Below, piece by piece: positions 36,983 to 47,031 of a DNA stretch of 64,000 nucleotides. Origin of the DNA: Pseudovibrio exalbescens (lineage in GTDB: Bacteria; Pseudomonadota; Alphaproteobacteria; Rhizobiales; Stappiaceae); the NCBI RefSeq assembly GCF_028737195.1, contig NZ_JAQZAJ010000002.1, positions 248,001 to 312,000 of the forward strand, read 5' to 3'. Under the pieces are notes generated by a model. The model worked only from the letters and a program-made list of their open reading frames with translations. It ran no database searches and was not told where the DNA came from. Numbering within the stretch: position 1 is the stretch's first letter; the number at the start of each line of letters is the position of its first letter. Both the position numbers and the translations under genes were made by a program.

Positions 36983-37516
36983 ATGCCTGTCGGACTTATA
37001 ATTTTAGCCGCCTTTATCCTTGTCCCCACCGTCGAGATCTTCTTGTTCGTGGAGGTCGGAAGCGTTATTGGCGCGATTCCAACGATCCTGCTGACGATTC
37101 TGACGGCCGTTACTGGCACAGCGCTTCTGCGTCACCAAGGACTCAGCCTGCTGATGCGCATGCGTTCAGAAATGGATGCGGGCCGCATGCCAGGCGACGA
37201 AATGGTACATGGTGCGTTTATCGTTCTGGCGGGCATCTGTCTTCTCATTCCTGGCTTCTTTACTGATGCCATTGGTCTTTTGCTCTTCATTCCAGCCGTG
37301 CGCACCTACCTTGGCCGTGCTTTGGCCTCTCGTGTGCAAGTACATGGCAACGTGCACATGCACCGCCACTATCGTACGGAAGACGGCGTTGTGGATCTGG
37401 ACGCGGATGAGTGGTCAAGCCACAAGCCCGGCGATTCAAGCGGACCATCCCAGTCGGGTCCGCGCACCATCGAGCATGACAGCGACACACCGTGGAAGCC
37501 GGAAGATCGCAATTAG
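36983..37516 (+). CDS. fxsA: FxsA family membrane protein
   Basis: Cytoplasmic membrane protein; the E. coli homologue suppresses F exclusion of phage T7. N-terminal PTVEIFLFVEVGSVIG, then three to four hydrophobic segments to about residue 115, then a His-rich, acidic soluble tail. 177 aa. The 288 bases between tim44 and fxsA hold both promoters. In relatives secB lies next to fxsA; it is not in this window. Confidence 0.9.
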   Translation: MPVGLIILAAFILVPTVEIFLFVEVGSVIGAIPTILLTILTAVTGTALLRHQGLSLLMRMRSEMDAGRMPGDEMVHGAFIVLAGICLLIPGFFTDAIGLLLFIPAVRTYLGRALASRVQVHGNVHMHRHYRTEDGVVDLDADEWSSHKPGDSSGPSQSGPRTIEHDSDTPWKPEDRN

Positions 37517-37697
37517 AAAAGCGCCCCTGCTTTGATCTGCCTCCAAGCGTTGGATGATCCCCTAATTGCGGAAACGGTAGGTCAGAGCGTCATATTTGCG
37601 CCGATTCAGAAGTGAGAAGAAGGGATTTGTTTCTATCCTTCAGCTAGAGTAGCTTCAGCTTGCCAGCAACAAGAACAACAAAAGGCTCTGGCTACTC

Positions 37698-38459
37698 ATG
37701 TTGTACCTGCTTCCGATCTCACATCTGCGTGCGTCGCTGCTATTTTTTCTACTATGTTTTGTCGTTGTCCTCGTCGTCCCTGCAGCGGGCCAGGAAAACA
37801 GGGCCATAGAACGTCTTCATGTCATGATGGAGCGTTTTGCCGAGAGCGAAAACATCGGTTTTACGGCAGTTGTGAGCGAGGAGCGGGTGTTCCGAGACGG
37901 CGTATCGCTCAATTTCGTCTATCAATATCAGGCTAAAATTTCCGGCACTGACAAGCTGAAGATCATCATGCCAAGAGTTGATGGTGTCAGTGAGCTGTAT
38001 TTCTATGACGGCATCATCAGCTACTATGACAAGACTCGGAACCTCTTCACGGAGGGCGACTTCAACGCCACCAACATGGACCTTCTGATGGTTTTGCGGG
38101 AGGATTTCGGCCTGAAACTTCCTGGGCTTGATATCGTGGACAGGAACTTGTCAGAGCGCCTGCCAACACTCACCAAGCGGGCTTTGTTCATCGGACGCAC
38201 CAGCTTCCCGGAGGGCGATGCAGATCATCTCGCCTTTGTCTCCGAAACCCTGCATTGGCAGGTTTGGATATCCTCCGATACCGGTTTGCCGAGATATCTG
38301 ATCCTCACCCACACCAAAGAGCCCGGAGAACCTCAGACCCATGTGCGCTTCATGCAGTGGGATTTGGAAACATCGCATGATCTGGCGGTATTTGACTTCA
38401 ACCCGCCAGCCAATGCGGCCCCCTTTCAAATGGGTGAGCGTAGTGTTGAACGGCGGTAG
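37698..38459 (+). CDS. Exported LolA-fold protein, DUF2092-like
   Basis: Predicted periplasmic protein. Signal peptide at residues ~1-32 (hydrophobic LLFFLLCFVVVLVV, cleavage near AAG-QE), then a ~220-residue domain with repeated beta strands such as FVYQYQAKISGTDKLKI and the LYFYDGIISYYD typical of DUF2092. 253 aa. No lipobox. RBS is weak. 81-108 bases before polA on the same strand; no functional link known. Confidence 0.7.
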   Translation: MLYLLPISHLRASLLFFLLCFVVVLVVPAAGQENRAIERLHVMMERFAESENIGFTAVVSEERVFRDGVSLNFVYQYQAKISGTDKLKIIMPRVDGVSELYFYDGIISYYDKTRNLFTEGDFNATNMDLLMVLREDFGLKLPGLDIVDRNLSERLPTLTKRALFIGRTSFPEGDADHLAFVSETLHWQVWISSDTGLPRYLILTHTKEPGEPQTHVRFMQWDLETSHDLAVFDFNPPANAAPFQMGERSVERR

Positions 38460-38567
38460 TCGCCAAAATCACAGCGGGTTTGCCATTACTAATCAAAGCT
38501 GCGAATAGCTCGCTGAGGGGCGCTTTTTCCCTTTTCAACCGTGGCGCGACTGGGCATGATCGCGCTC

Positions 38568-41510
38568 ATGTCAAATCAATCCTCTGCACCTGCGCTCACC
38601 GAGAACGACCACCTCATTCTGGTTGATGGTTCCACATTCATTTTCCGTGCGTATCACGCGCTCCCGCCCTTGACCCGGAAGCCAGATGGCCTGCCGGTCG
38701 GAGCTGTGTCGGGCTTTTGCAACATGCTCTGGAAAATGATCCAGGAAGGGCCCACCAAGGAAAAGGGTGATGAGCCGACGCATTTTGCGGTGATTTTTGA
38801 CAAGTCCGGAACCACGTTCCGCAATGACATCTACCCAGAATATAAGGCTCATCGCCCCGATGCGCCGGAAGACCTCATTCCTCAGTTCGGTTTGATCCGC
38901 GAGGCAACACGCGCATTTGGCGTGCCGGCAATTGAGCAACAGGGCTATGAGGCAGACGATCTGATCGCCACTTATGCCCGTCAGGCCGCCGCAACTGGCG
39001 CCCGCGTCACCATCGTCTCGGGCGATAAGGATCTGATGCAGCTGGTGACGGACCGCATCGGCATGGTCGATACCATGAAAAACAAGGTGATTGGCTCAGA
39101 GGAAGTTTTTGAAAAGTTCGGTGTTGGGCCCGACAAGGTTGTTGAGGTGCAGTCTCTGGCAGGAGACAGCGTGGACAACGTACCGGGTGTTCCCGGGATT
39201 GGTCTCAAGACAGCGGCCCTTCTGATCAACGAGTTTGGAGATCTTGAAACGCTGCTGTCACAGGCGGAGACCATCAAGCAAAAGAAGCGCCGTGAAAACC
39301 TGATCGAGTTTGCCGAGCAGGCCCGCATTTCCAAGAAGCTGGTTCAGCTGAAGGAAGATGTGCCGGTTGAGGTGCCGATGGAAGACCTTTCCATCACACA
39401 GGTGAATGGGCCGACCGCCTTGGGTTTCTTGAAGGCCATGGGCTTTACGACACTGACCCGCAAGGTGGCGGAAATCACCAGTACCGATGCTGAGGCAGTT
39501 GAACCGGCCGATGTACCGGTTGTGGGCTGGACTCCAGAAAAACCGGCGGAGGAAAAGCCTGAGAACAACAGCGGTACAGAAGGCGGAAACACGGGGAGTG
39601 GTCTGTGGACACCTGGCGCATTGGTGGCAGCCAAAAAGGCCGAAATAAGCGCCATCTCTATTGATAGTTCCGCATACGAAACAGTATCCGATATCGCGCG
39701 CTTGAAGGAATGGATCGCAGAGATCTATGAAGTTGGCCATGTAGCAGTTGATACGGAAACCAGCGATCTCAACGCCATGCAGGCAGATTTGGTGGGCGTG
39801 TCCCTTGCGGCTGTCCCCGGCAAGGCCTGCTACATCCCACTTGGCCATGTTGACGGCGATGGCGATCTTCTGGGCGGAGGCGGCCTCGTCTCCGGGCAGA
39901 TCAAGTTGAGTGACGCGTTGGAAGTGCTCAAGCCGATGCTTGAGGATCGCTCGATCCTGAAAATCGCGCAGAACATGAAGTATGATTGGCTGGTGTTGAG
40001 CCGCTACGGCATCGAAATGACGCCGTTCGACGACACCATGCTGCTCTCCTACGTGCTTGATGCCGGTGTGGGCGGCAATGGCATGGATGAGCTTGCCCAG
40101 CGTTGGCTTGATCATACGCCCATCCCCTTCAAGGAAGTCTGTGGCTCTGGTCGCAACATGATCACCTTCGACAAGGTGCCGCTGGACAAGGCGACCGCCT
40201 ATGCTGCCGAAGATGCGGACGTGACTTTACGCCTTTGGCACATCTTGAAGCCTCGCCTTGCCGCAGAAGGGATGGCACATGTCTACGAGCGCCTCGAGCG
40301 CCCAATGGTGGAAACGCTTGCAAAGATGGAGCGCCGTGGTGTTTCCATCGACCGGCAGATGCTTTCCCGCCTCTCGGGAGACTTTGCGCAGAGCGCAGCA
40401 AGCGTAGAGGCCGAAATCTTTGAGATGGCCGGTGAGAGTTTCAACATCGGCAGCCCAAAGCAACTGGGAGAGATCCTGTTTGGCAAGATGGGTCTGCCGG
40501 GTGGCAAGAAGACCAAGACCGGCGCTTGGTCTACCTCCGCATCTGTGCTGGAGGATCTGGCGGCGCAAGGTGAGCCGCTGCCCTCCAAGATCGTGGAGTG
40601 GCGGCAGCTGTCCAAGCTCAAGTCTACCTACACGGATGCTCTGCCCAACTACATCAACCCGGAAACGGGGCGTGTGCATACATCGTTTTCGCTGGCGTCC
40701 ACAACGACGGGCCGTCTGTCCTCCTCCGAGCCGAACATTCAGAACATTCCAATCCGCACGGAAGCAGGCCGAAAGATCCGCAAGGCATTCGTGGCAGCCA
40801 AAGGCAAGAAGCTCATCTCAGCTGACTACAGTCAGATCGAGTTGCGTGTTTTGGCTCACATGGCAGACATTCCGCAGCTCAAAAAGGCCTTTGCGGAAGA
40901 TCTGGACATTCACGCCATGACGGCCTCAGAGATGTTCGGTGTGCCCATTGAAGGCATGGACCCAATGATCCGCCGTCAGGCCAAGGCCATCAATTTCGGC
41001 ATCATCTACGGCATTTCCGCCTTCGGTCTGGCCAATCAGCTGGGCATTTCGCGAGGTGAGGCAGGCGATTACATCAAGACCTACTTCCAGCGCTTCCCTG
41101 GCATTCAGGAGTACATGGAAGAGACGAAAAAGTTCGTCCATGCCAACGGCTATGTTGAAACCATTTTCGGCCGCCGAGCGCACTATCCGGATGTCAACAC
41201 GAAGAACCCGAACATGCGCCAGTTCTATGAGCGCGCTGCAATCAATGCCCCAATTCAGGGCTCAGCGGCGGACATCATCCGTCGTGCCATGGTGCGGATG
41301 GATGACGTGTTGCAGAATTCGAGCTTGGAAGCGCAGATGCTGCTTCAGGTGCATGATGAACTCATCTTTGAGCTGCCTGAAGATCAGGTCGAGGAAACCA
41401 AGAATATTGTCATCGGCACCATGGAGCAAGCTGCAGAGCCAGCACTAACGCTTTCTGTGCCGCTCAAGGTGGAAGCTGAAGCTGCCGACAATTGGGATGA
41501 GGCGCACTAA
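38568..41510 (+). CDS. polA: DNA polymerase I
   Basis: Three active-looking domains. 5' nuclease (about 15-300; GYEADDLIATYA, GDKDLMQLV, GDSVDNVPG). 3'-5' exonuclease with Asp/Glu in AVDTETSDL, NMKYDW and YAAEDADVT. Polymerase with motif A ISADYSQIELR, motif B RRQAKAINFGIIYG and motif C QVHDELIF. The start is uncertain: GTG 38541, ATG 38556 and ATG 38568 are in frame; 38568 leaves the shortest lead before the conserved HLILVDGS. 980 aa. A low-complexity linker (about 305-350) joins the first two domains. Confidence 0.95.
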   Translation: MSNQSSAPALTENDHLILVDGSTFIFRAYHALPPLTRKPDGLPVGAVSGFCNMLWKMIQEGPTKEKGDEPTHFAVIFDKSGTTFRNDIYPEYKAHRPDAPEDLIPQFGLIREATRAFGVPAIEQQGYEADDLIATYARQAAATGARVTIVSGDKDLMQLVTDRIGMVDTMKNKVIGSEEVFEKFGVGPDKVVEVQSLAGDSVDNVPGVPGIGLKTAALLINEFGDLETLLSQAETIKQKKRRENLIEFAEQARISKKLVQLKEDVPVEVPMEDLSITQVNGPTALGFLKAMGFTTLTRKVAEITSTDAEAVEPADVPVVGWTPEKPAEEKPENNSGTEGGNTGSGLWTPGALVAAKKAEISAISIDSSAYETVSDIARLKEWIAEIYEVGHVAVDTETSDLNAMQADLVGVSLAAVPGKACYIPLGHVDGDGDLLGGGGLVSGQIKLSDALEVLKPMLEDRSILKIAQNMKYDWLVLSRYGIEMTPFDDTMLLSYVLDAGVGGNGMDELAQRWLDHTPIPFKEVCGSGRNMITFDKVPLDKATAYAAEDADVTLRLWHILKPRLAAEGMAHVYERLERPMVETLAKMERRGVSIDRQMLSRLSGDFAQSAASVEAEIFEMAGESFNIGSPKQLGEILFGKMGLPGGKKTKTGAWSTSASVLEDLAAQGEPLPSKIVEWRQLSKLKSTYTDALPNYINPETGRVHTSFSLASTTTGRLSSSEPNIQNIPIRTEAGRKIRKAFVAAKGKKLISADYSQIELRVLAHMADIPQLKKAFAEDLDIHAMTASEMFGVPIEGMDPMIRRQAKAINFGIIYGISAFGLANQLGISRGEAGDYIKTYFQRFPGIQEYMEETKKFVHANGYVETIFGRRAHYPDVNTKNPNMRQFYERAAINAPIQGSAADIIRRAMVRMDDVLQNSSLEAQMLLQVHDELIFELPEDQVEETKNIVIGTMEQAAEPALTLSVPLKVEAEAADNWDEAH

Positions 41511-41542
41511 GTGCCTCGCTTCGTTGGTCTTTGGGGTTATTT

Positions 41543-41565
41543 GAGTGGGCGTATCGCGCCCACTC
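41543..41565 (+). terminator. Hairpin after polA
   Basis: GAGTGGGCG/CGCCCACTC, 9 bp with a TATCG loop, 32 bases after the polA stop. No T run follows, so only a probable terminator. Confidence 0.5.
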
Positions 41566-41959
41566 CTACCCATGGTCCCAAACCCCTTCAGCTGCTTCCA
41601 AACTCCCGACACCCTGCGCAATCCCCCTTTACCGACGCGAACACCACATTGTCCGCAAATGGCTCGCGATGCTTGAAGCCATCACGATTTGAAACATCGG
41701 ATTGCGCTGAGCGCGTTGGGATTCTGGTGAACGCAACACTTCGCGCATGAGGGAGGACCGCAACCTCTTTACTTCAAGGGCTGAGCTTCCGCTCGGAAGC
41801 ACGGTGAGGGCCCAATTCGGCGATGTGGTTTGCAGCGAACCGGCGCAGGAGGCCAAAAATCGACGGCGGTTGCGGCAAGCGGAAACAGAATATTCTCGTT
41901 TTTACAATGCTTTAACGCATGAAAGCGATATGCCGAGAAGACTACCCCTAAATATTACT

Positions 41960-41974
41960 TGACTAAAATACTCA
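41960..41974. promoter_or_regulatory. Iron-responsive-operator-like element (TGA-N9-TCA)
   Basis: TGA CTAAAATAC TCA, centred 112 bases before the receptor start and overlapping the candidate -35 TTGACT. The pattern has only six fixed bases, so chance is possible; the position is the main support. Confidence 0.4.
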
Positions 41975-42078
41975 TATTTATAAAACGTAGGCACGTTCAC
42001 CGACAGGGGTATGTCGGTCGCTAGCCAAATTCTGACCAGCCAGCTTTCTCCATAGTCAAAATTTATGCCGGGGCAGCC

Positions 42079-44133
42079 ATGTTTAATGGAACCGTTTCCC
42101 GTGCCGCCTTGCTGGCCGGCACGACCCTTTCGCTCGCCCTGCCGTTGGCAGGGGCACAAGCACAAGAAGCAACAACCGTACTGGACGAGATCGTCGTATC
42201 GGCGGGTGAAGAAAAGATCGCCATTGATACACCGCAGGCGGTGACTGTTGTCACGCAGGAGCAGATCGAGGCATCGCAGGCGGCCACGCTGGGAGAAATT
42301 TTGGACGCCATTCCGGGTGTTACCACCATCAACGCTGACAATCCGCTAGGCCAATCCTTGAACATGCGCGGTATTGGCGGAGCGTTGTCTTCCGATGAAA
42401 ATCGCATGATCATGCAAGTGGATGGAGTACGTTCGTTCTTTGAAGCTTACCGCTCGGGTTCTTTCTTTTTCGAGCCGGAAATGTTCAAGCAGGTGGAAGT
42501 CCTGCGTGGGCCAGCTTCCTCAACGCTTTACGGATCGGGCGCTTTGGCCGGGACGGTCAGTGCCCGCACAAAGGATGCCTCAGACTTTCTTGAGGGGGAT
42601 GACACCGTTGCGGTGCGTGCCAAAACCACTTGGGACTCCAATGGCAATGGCTCTCGCAACTCCATAATCGCGGCAATGAAGCCTCTCGAAGATATTGAGT
42701 TTCTAGCGAATTTTAACTACGGCCGCTATGGCAACTACGATGCAGCAAAAGGCAAAGAGCTGGGCAACTCTCTTTTCACTGACCTGTCTGGCCTTGCAAA
42801 GTTGAAATACACTTTCGGGACGGATCGGGATCAGTCTCTGACAGCGAGTTACTTCAACATCAACAAATCAGGCAATGGCCTCTATGACCAGATTACCTAT
42901 GAGCCAATGTTTGGTTATGCCGATCAGGAGATAAGCGAGCAGCAAGGGCGCCTCACCTATGAGAACGCATTTGCCGGCAATGACCTACTCGATTTGACAG
43001 CGCAGCTTGCCTACAGCGAGACCAAGCGTGAGCTGGATGACATCACCTATCGAAACCCTTGGGATGGCCAGCCAGCGTTTGGGCTTGAAGCGGAATACGT
43101 CTACAAGACTTGGCAAGGCAAGCTGCAGAACACATCGCAAATAGAGTTCTCAGATTCCGCCCTAGCCTTTTTGACGTTTGGTGTTCAAGGCCACTATCGT
43201 GAGCGTCTGAACCCTCGCCTGAACCCGGACGGGTCAACGTCACATGGCGCATCCTCTCATCCCGAAGGGGAATCCCGCATGATTGGTGCCTACGGTCAGG
43301 CTGAAGTGATCCTGTTTGATCGCCTCACCCTTATCCCTGGTATGCGTGTGGATTATTCCCGCTTGTCTCCGGGCGAAGGTGTGAGCCTCCGCGATGATGT
43401 GAGCGACACGGCGTTTTCTCCAAAACTGGCGGCCATCTATGAACTTACCCCTTGGCTGAACGTTTTTGGCTCCGTTTCTCATACTGAACGCATGCCGGTC
43501 ATTGATGAAGCGTTCACAGGTGGTGGCTTCACGGACCTCGGCAAGGAGAAGTCCAACAACTTTGAAGCCGGTTTTGGCTTCAAGTTCGACAACGTTCTTC
43601 AGGATGATGATGGCGTGCGCCTGAAGGTCACTGGCTTCCACAACGATGTTGAGAACTATCTCTACACCACGTTTGACCACATGGCGGGTGGTGCCATTAC
43701 CACTGCAATTGAGGATGTACGCATCCAGGGTGTTGAGGTCGAGGCCGGATATGCATCGCCAACGTGGTATGGCTCGTTTGGGGCGGCGTTGACCCGCGGA
43801 GACAACCTTTCCGACGACACCTATTTGGAAACTGTGGCAGCAGACAACGCCTTCATCTCCGTGGGATATCGCTTTGAGGACTACAATCTGGATGTGTCCT
43901 GGCGGTCTAACTTTTATGCGCGGCAAGACCGGGTCAACAATGCAGGCAGCGAAACGGGAGGCTACGCCCTCCACGGCGCCAGTCTGAGCTGGCTCCCCGA
44001 GGAGGGTTGGATGGCCGGCGCCGAAGTGCGGGCAAGCGTCACGAACATCTTCGACAAGGCCTACACGCCCCACCTGAGCGGGACTGAGGGCAAGGGCCGA
44101 AGCTTCAAACTGTCGGTCGCAAAAACCTTCTAG
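42079..44133 (+). CDS. TonB-dependent outer-membrane receptor (haem/iron type)
   Basis: Outer-membrane beta-barrel importing iron chelate or haem, driven by TonB-ExbBD. Signal peptide to about residue 28 (GAQA-QEATT), TonB box near DEIVVSA, plug domain (about 45-165; IPGVTTINADN, VDGVRSFFE, EVLRGPASSTLYGSGALAG), a barrel, and a C-terminal Phe. 684 aa. It resembles the haemoglobin/transferrin receptor group, but the FRAP/NPNL haem motif is not seen (ERMPVIDEAF at the position), so the ligand is open. No transport genes are adjacent. Confidence 0.87.
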   Translation: MFNGTVSRAALLAGTTLSLALPLAGAQAQEATTVLDEIVVSAGEEKIAIDTPQAVTVVTQEQIEASQAATLGEILDAIPGVTTINADNPLGQSLNMRGIGGALSSDENRMIMQVDGVRSFFEAYRSGSFFFEPEMFKQVEVLRGPASSTLYGSGALAGTVSARTKDASDFLEGDDTVAVRAKTTWDSNGNGSRNSIIAAMKPLEDIEFLANFNYGRYGNYDAAKGKELGNSLFTDLSGLAKLKYTFGTDRDQSLTASYFNINKSGNGLYDQITYEPMFGYADQEISEQQGRLTYENAFAGNDLLDLTAQLAYSETKRELDDITYRNPWDGQPAFGLEAEYVYKTWQGKLQNTSQIEFSDSALAFLTFGVQGHYRERLNPRLNPDGSTSHGASSHPEGESRMIGAYGQAEVILFDRLTLIPGMRVDYSRLSPGEGVSLRDDVSDTAFSPKLAAIYELTPWLNVFGSVSHTERMPVIDEAFTGGGFTDLGKEKSNNFEAGFGFKFDNVLQDDDGVRLKVTGFHNDVENYLYTTFDHMAGGAITTAIEDVRIQGVEVEAGYASPTWYGSFGAALTRGDNLSDDTYLETVAADNAFISVGYRFEDYNLDVSWRSNFYARQDRVNNAGSETGGYALHGASLSWLPEEGWMAGAEVRASVTNIFDKAYTPHLSGTEGKGRSFKLSVAKTF

Positions 44134-44139
44134 ACTAAC

Positions 44140-44162
44140 AACGGCGGCCATGTGCCGCCGTT
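44140..44162. terminator. Terminator after TonB receptor
   Basis: AACGGCGGC/GCCGCCGTT, 9 bp with a CATGT loop, followed by CTCATTCCTT; between convergent genes. Confidence 0.75.
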
Positions 44163-44182
44163 CTCATTCCTTGCGTCGTTTC

Positions 44183-44989
44183 TCAGAGATCCAACTCCAG
44201 CATTTCAGCCCAGCTCTTTGGAGCATCGCCGTTCAGCGGGTTAGCTGGATTGTGCTTGTAGGTGATGGTTTCAAACCGCATGACTGCCGTGTCCGCCAAA
44301 AGCAATCTGCCTACAAGGCCTTCTCCGAAGCCCACGATTTCCTTTATGGCTTCCAGTGCCTGAAGCGAGCCGATAACGCCCGTAAGCGCGCCCAGCACCC
44401 CAGCTTCTTCGCAGGTGGGAATGCTGCCAGCAGCTGGGCGTTTGGGAAAGAGACAGCGATAGGTCGGGTTTGGAGCGCCCTCTGCATCCGTCTCGTAAGG
44501 CTTGAGCAGCGTCACCGAACCATCAAACTGGCCGACAGCACCCGTAACCAGTGGCTTCTTGGCAAAGTAGCAGGCGTCGCTTGCCAGATAGCGGGTTTCA
44601 AAGTTATCGGAGCCATCAACCACCAGATCATAACTGCTCACCAGAGCCATCGCGTTCTGACCGCTGAACCGGGTTGGGTGCGGGCGCACCTGAACATAGG
44701 GGTTAAGGCGGGCAATGGTTTCTGCCGCGCTTGCCACCTTGGGCTCGCCCAGCTGATCAGTATCATGAATGATCTGCCGCTGAAGATTGGACAATGACAC
44801 CACATCATCGTCCAATATACCAAGCGTCCCGACACCCGCGGCGGCAAGGTATTGCAGGACCGGAGCGCCCAACCCTCCTGCGCCAATCACAAGCACCTTG
44901 GCGTCCTTGAGCTTTTGCTGGCCGGGGCCCCCGACGCCTTTGAGGACGATGTGACGGGCGTATCGTTCGAGTTCTGCGGGAGAAAGCAC
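44183..44989 (-). CDS. moeB: MoeB/ThiF-family sulfur-carrier adenylyltransferase
   Basis: E1-like enzyme that adenylates the C-terminus of MoaD or ThiS. Nucleotide loop GAGGLGAPVLQYL, LSNLQRQIIH with the Arg finger, DGSDNFETRYL, and catalytic-type Cys in PTCEEAGVLGAL. 268 aa. The zinc CxxC pairs of E. coli MoeB are incomplete (YRCLFP has one Cys). No rhodanese domain. MoeB and ThiF cannot be fully told apart here. It follows hrcA on the minus strand. Confidence 0.82.
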   Translation of the reverse strand: MLSPAELERYARHIVLKGVGGPGQQKLKDAKVLVIGAGGLGAPVLQYLAAAGVGTLGILDDDVVSLSNLQRQIIHDTDQLGEPKVASAAETIARLNPYVQVRPHPTRFSGQNAMALVSSYDLVVDGSDNFETRYLASDACYFAKKPLVTGAVGQFDGSVTLLKPYETDAEGAPNPTYRCLFPKRPAAGSIPTCEEAGVLGALTGVIGSLQALEAIKEIVGFGEGLVGRLLLADTAVMRFETITYKHNPANPLNGDAPKSWAEMLELDL

Positions 44990-45015
44990 TCTAAATCTCT
45001 TTTGTTTCGGATGCG

Positions 45016-46095
45016 TTATGGAAGCAGGCGACTTACGAGACGTGCCGTGTAATCCACCATTGGGATGACACGCGCATAGTTGAGCCGCGTCGGACCGATG
45101 ACCCCCAGAACACCAAGGATGCGCTGTTCACTGTCCCGGTACGGCGAGACAATGAGCGAAGAGCCCGAGAGTGAGAACAGCTTGGTCTCCGAGCCGATGA
45201 AGATGCGCACGCCCTCCCCGCCTTCGGCAAGCTCAAGCAAGCGGATCAATTCGCTCTTGTTCTCAAGGTCATCAAACAGCAGGCGGATGCGGTCCAGATC
45301 CTCGGCATGACCCACGTCCTGCAAGAGATTGGATCGACCCCGTACAATGAGCGTATCCGCGTCGCCCTCTTTTCCGCCCCATACAGCAATGCCAGCGGCA
45401 ACAACTTTTTCCGTGAGGCGGTCAAGTTCGGCCTTGTTTTCGCTTTTCTGGCGCTCAAGCTCTTTCTGCACCTCAGCAATTGTGCGGTTGCGGATAACTG
45501 AGTTGAGGTAGTTGGAGGCTTCTATGAGCGCGGAGGGCGGCAGACCTGCCGGAAGCGATATGATGCGGTTCTCAACGGAGCCATCATCACTCACCAACAC
45601 GACAAGTGCCTTGGTTGGTTCGATCTGCACGAACTCCACATGGCGAAGCGGCACATCGGTCTTGTGGGCCAGGACAACGCCAGCGCCGCGACTGAGACCA
45701 GAGAGCATCTGACTGGCTTCGGTGAGGAGTTGAGCAGAACTCTTCTCGGAGCCGGAAGCTTTCACCTGAATATCAATCTGCTCGCGTTCTTCGCGTGTCA
45801 GGTCCCCCACTTCCAGAAGACCATCCACAAACAGGCGCAGTCCGGTCTCGGTGGGTAAGCGACCAGCACTGGTGTGAGGGGAGTAAAGCAGCCCCATGTG
45901 CTCCAGATCGGACATCACATTGCGCACCGAGGCAGGTGACAAGGGCTTGCTGAGACCGCGCGCCAGATTGCGCGAGCCTGAGGCTTCGCCCGTGCCTAGA
46001 TAGTTTTCGACGATGCGGCGAAAAATTTCGCGTGATCTCTCGTCAAGATCTTCAAGAGGAACGGATGGTGGTCCACTGGTCACTAGTCTGCTCAC
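45016..46095 (-). CDS. hrcA: Heat-inducible transcription repressor HrcA
   Basis: Represses groESL and dnaK-type operons through CIRCE; its folding depends on GroEL. Winged-helix N-terminus ([34 protein letters not shown]) and a GAF-like middle with IFIGSE and [23 protein letters not shown]. 359 aa. Divergent from rph. No CIRCE repeat was found in the ~200 bases between them, so it is probably not self-regulated by CIRCE. Confidence 0.95.
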   Translation of the reverse strand: MSRLVTSGPPSVPLEDLDERSREIFRRIVENYLGTGEASGSRNLARGLSKPLSPASVRNVMSDLEHMGLLYSPHTSAGRLPTETGLRLFVDGLLEVGDLTREEREQIDIQVKASGSEKSSAQLLTEASQMLSGLSRGAGVVLAHKTDVPLRHVEFVQIEPTKALVVLVSDDGSVENRIISLPAGLPPSALIEASNYLNSVIRNRTIAEVQKELERQKSENKAELDRLTEKVVAAGIAVWGGKEGDADTLIVRGRSNLLQDVGHAEDLDRIRLLFDDLENKSELIRLLELAEGGEGVRIFIGSETKLFSLSGSSLIVSPYRDSEQRILGVLGVIGPTRLNYARVIPMVDYTARLVSRLLP

Positions 46096-46302
46096 TCCGG
46101 ATCAATAGGGCTCGAAAACCAAATATAAGTGGGGATTGCTCTTTATTCTATATCCTCGCTCTCCCGGTTCGCGAAACCCATTTCGACAATTCCAGTCATA
46201 ATTTTGAACGCAGCCTTTGCGCTCAAAGACATTGGGGGTTAAAACCACCGCGAGCTATAGGCAAGCCATGCCGTATGCCCCGACAAATCAATGGAGTTGG
46301 CA

Positions 46303-47019
46303 GTGATCCGTCCATCCAAACGCGCACCCGAAGAAATGCGCCCAGTTACCCTTGAACGTGGTGTGTCCAAACACGCAGAAGGCTCTTGCCTCGTCAAGTT
46401 TGGCGATACGCACGTCCTTTGTACCGCAAGCCTTGAAGAGCGTGTTCCGCCATGGCTGCGCGGCCAGAACCAGGGCTGGGTCACCGCTGAATATGGCATG
46501 CTTCCAAGAGCCACCCATGACCGCATGCGCCGTGAAGCTTCGGCAGGCAAACAGTCTGGCCGTACCCAAGAAATTCAGCGTCTTATTGGTCGCTCCCTGC
46601 GTGCTGTGGTGGACCTGAAGGCCCTTGGCGAGCGTCAGATCTCTGTTGACTGTGATGTCATTCAGGCCGATGGCGGTACACGTACGGCTTCCATCACCGG
46701 CGCATGGGTTGCTCTCCACGACTGTCTGCAGTGGATGAAAGCACGCGACATGGTGAAGGATGATGTGCTGGTTGATCACATCGCCGCCATTTCCTGCGGG
46801 ATTTATGAAGGAACGCCTGTGGCCGACCTTGACTATGCCGAGGACTCCTCAGCTGAAACCGACGCCAATTTCGTGATGACCGGCAAGGGCGGCATTGTTG
46901 AAATTCAAGGCACCGCTGAAGGAAAGCCATTCAGCGAAGAAGAGTTTGGCCAGCTGATGGGGCTTGCAAAGAACAGCATCTCCAAACTGGTGGAACTGCA
47001 GAAGCTCTCCATCCTCTAA
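46303..47019 (+). CDS. rph: Ribonuclease PH
   Basis: Phosphorolytic 3' exoribonuclease that trims tRNA ends. GTHVLCTA-like [31 protein letters not shown] (phosphate Arg) and [14 protein letters not shown] prefer GTG at 46303 (MIRPSKRAP) because GGAG lies six bases upstream and 238 aa equals the usual length; an ATG at 46291 would add four residues. rph-rdgB-hemW follow each other closely. Confidence 0.95.
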   Translation: MIRPSKRAPEEMRPVTLERGVSKHAEGSCLVKFGDTHVLCTASLEERVPPWLRGQNQGWVTAEYGMLPRATHDRMRREASAGKQSGRTQEIQRLIGRSLRAVVDLKALGERQISVDCDVIQADGGTRTASITGAWVALHDCLQWMKARDMVKDDVLVDHIAAISCGIYEGTPVADLDYAEDSSAETDANFVMTGKGGIVEIQGTAEGKPFSEEEFGQLMGLAKNSISKLVELQKLSIL

Positions 47020-47031
47020 GGAAGAACAAGA

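Larger units (their letters stand above)
41511..42078. promoter_or_regulatory. 568-base gap before TonB receptor, with IRO-like site
   Basis: No convincing gene; short frames here lack RBS and family features. It holds the polA hairpin (41543-41565), about 370 bases of featureless sequence, then an AT-rich promoter. TTGACT at 41959-41964 resembles a -35, TATAAA at 41979-41984 a -10 (14-base spacing, short). A TGA-N9-TCA element at 41960-41974 overlaps the -35; this is the IRO pattern bound by RirA in rhizobia. Confidence 0.5.

Noticed and set aside
41629-41856. 75-codon minus-strand frame in the polA-receptor gap
   Set aside because: No RBS or family resemblance; cannot be supported as a gene.
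46096-46302. CIRCE operator between hrcA and rph
   Set aside because: No TTAGCACTC-N9-GAGTGCTAA-like repeat could be found.
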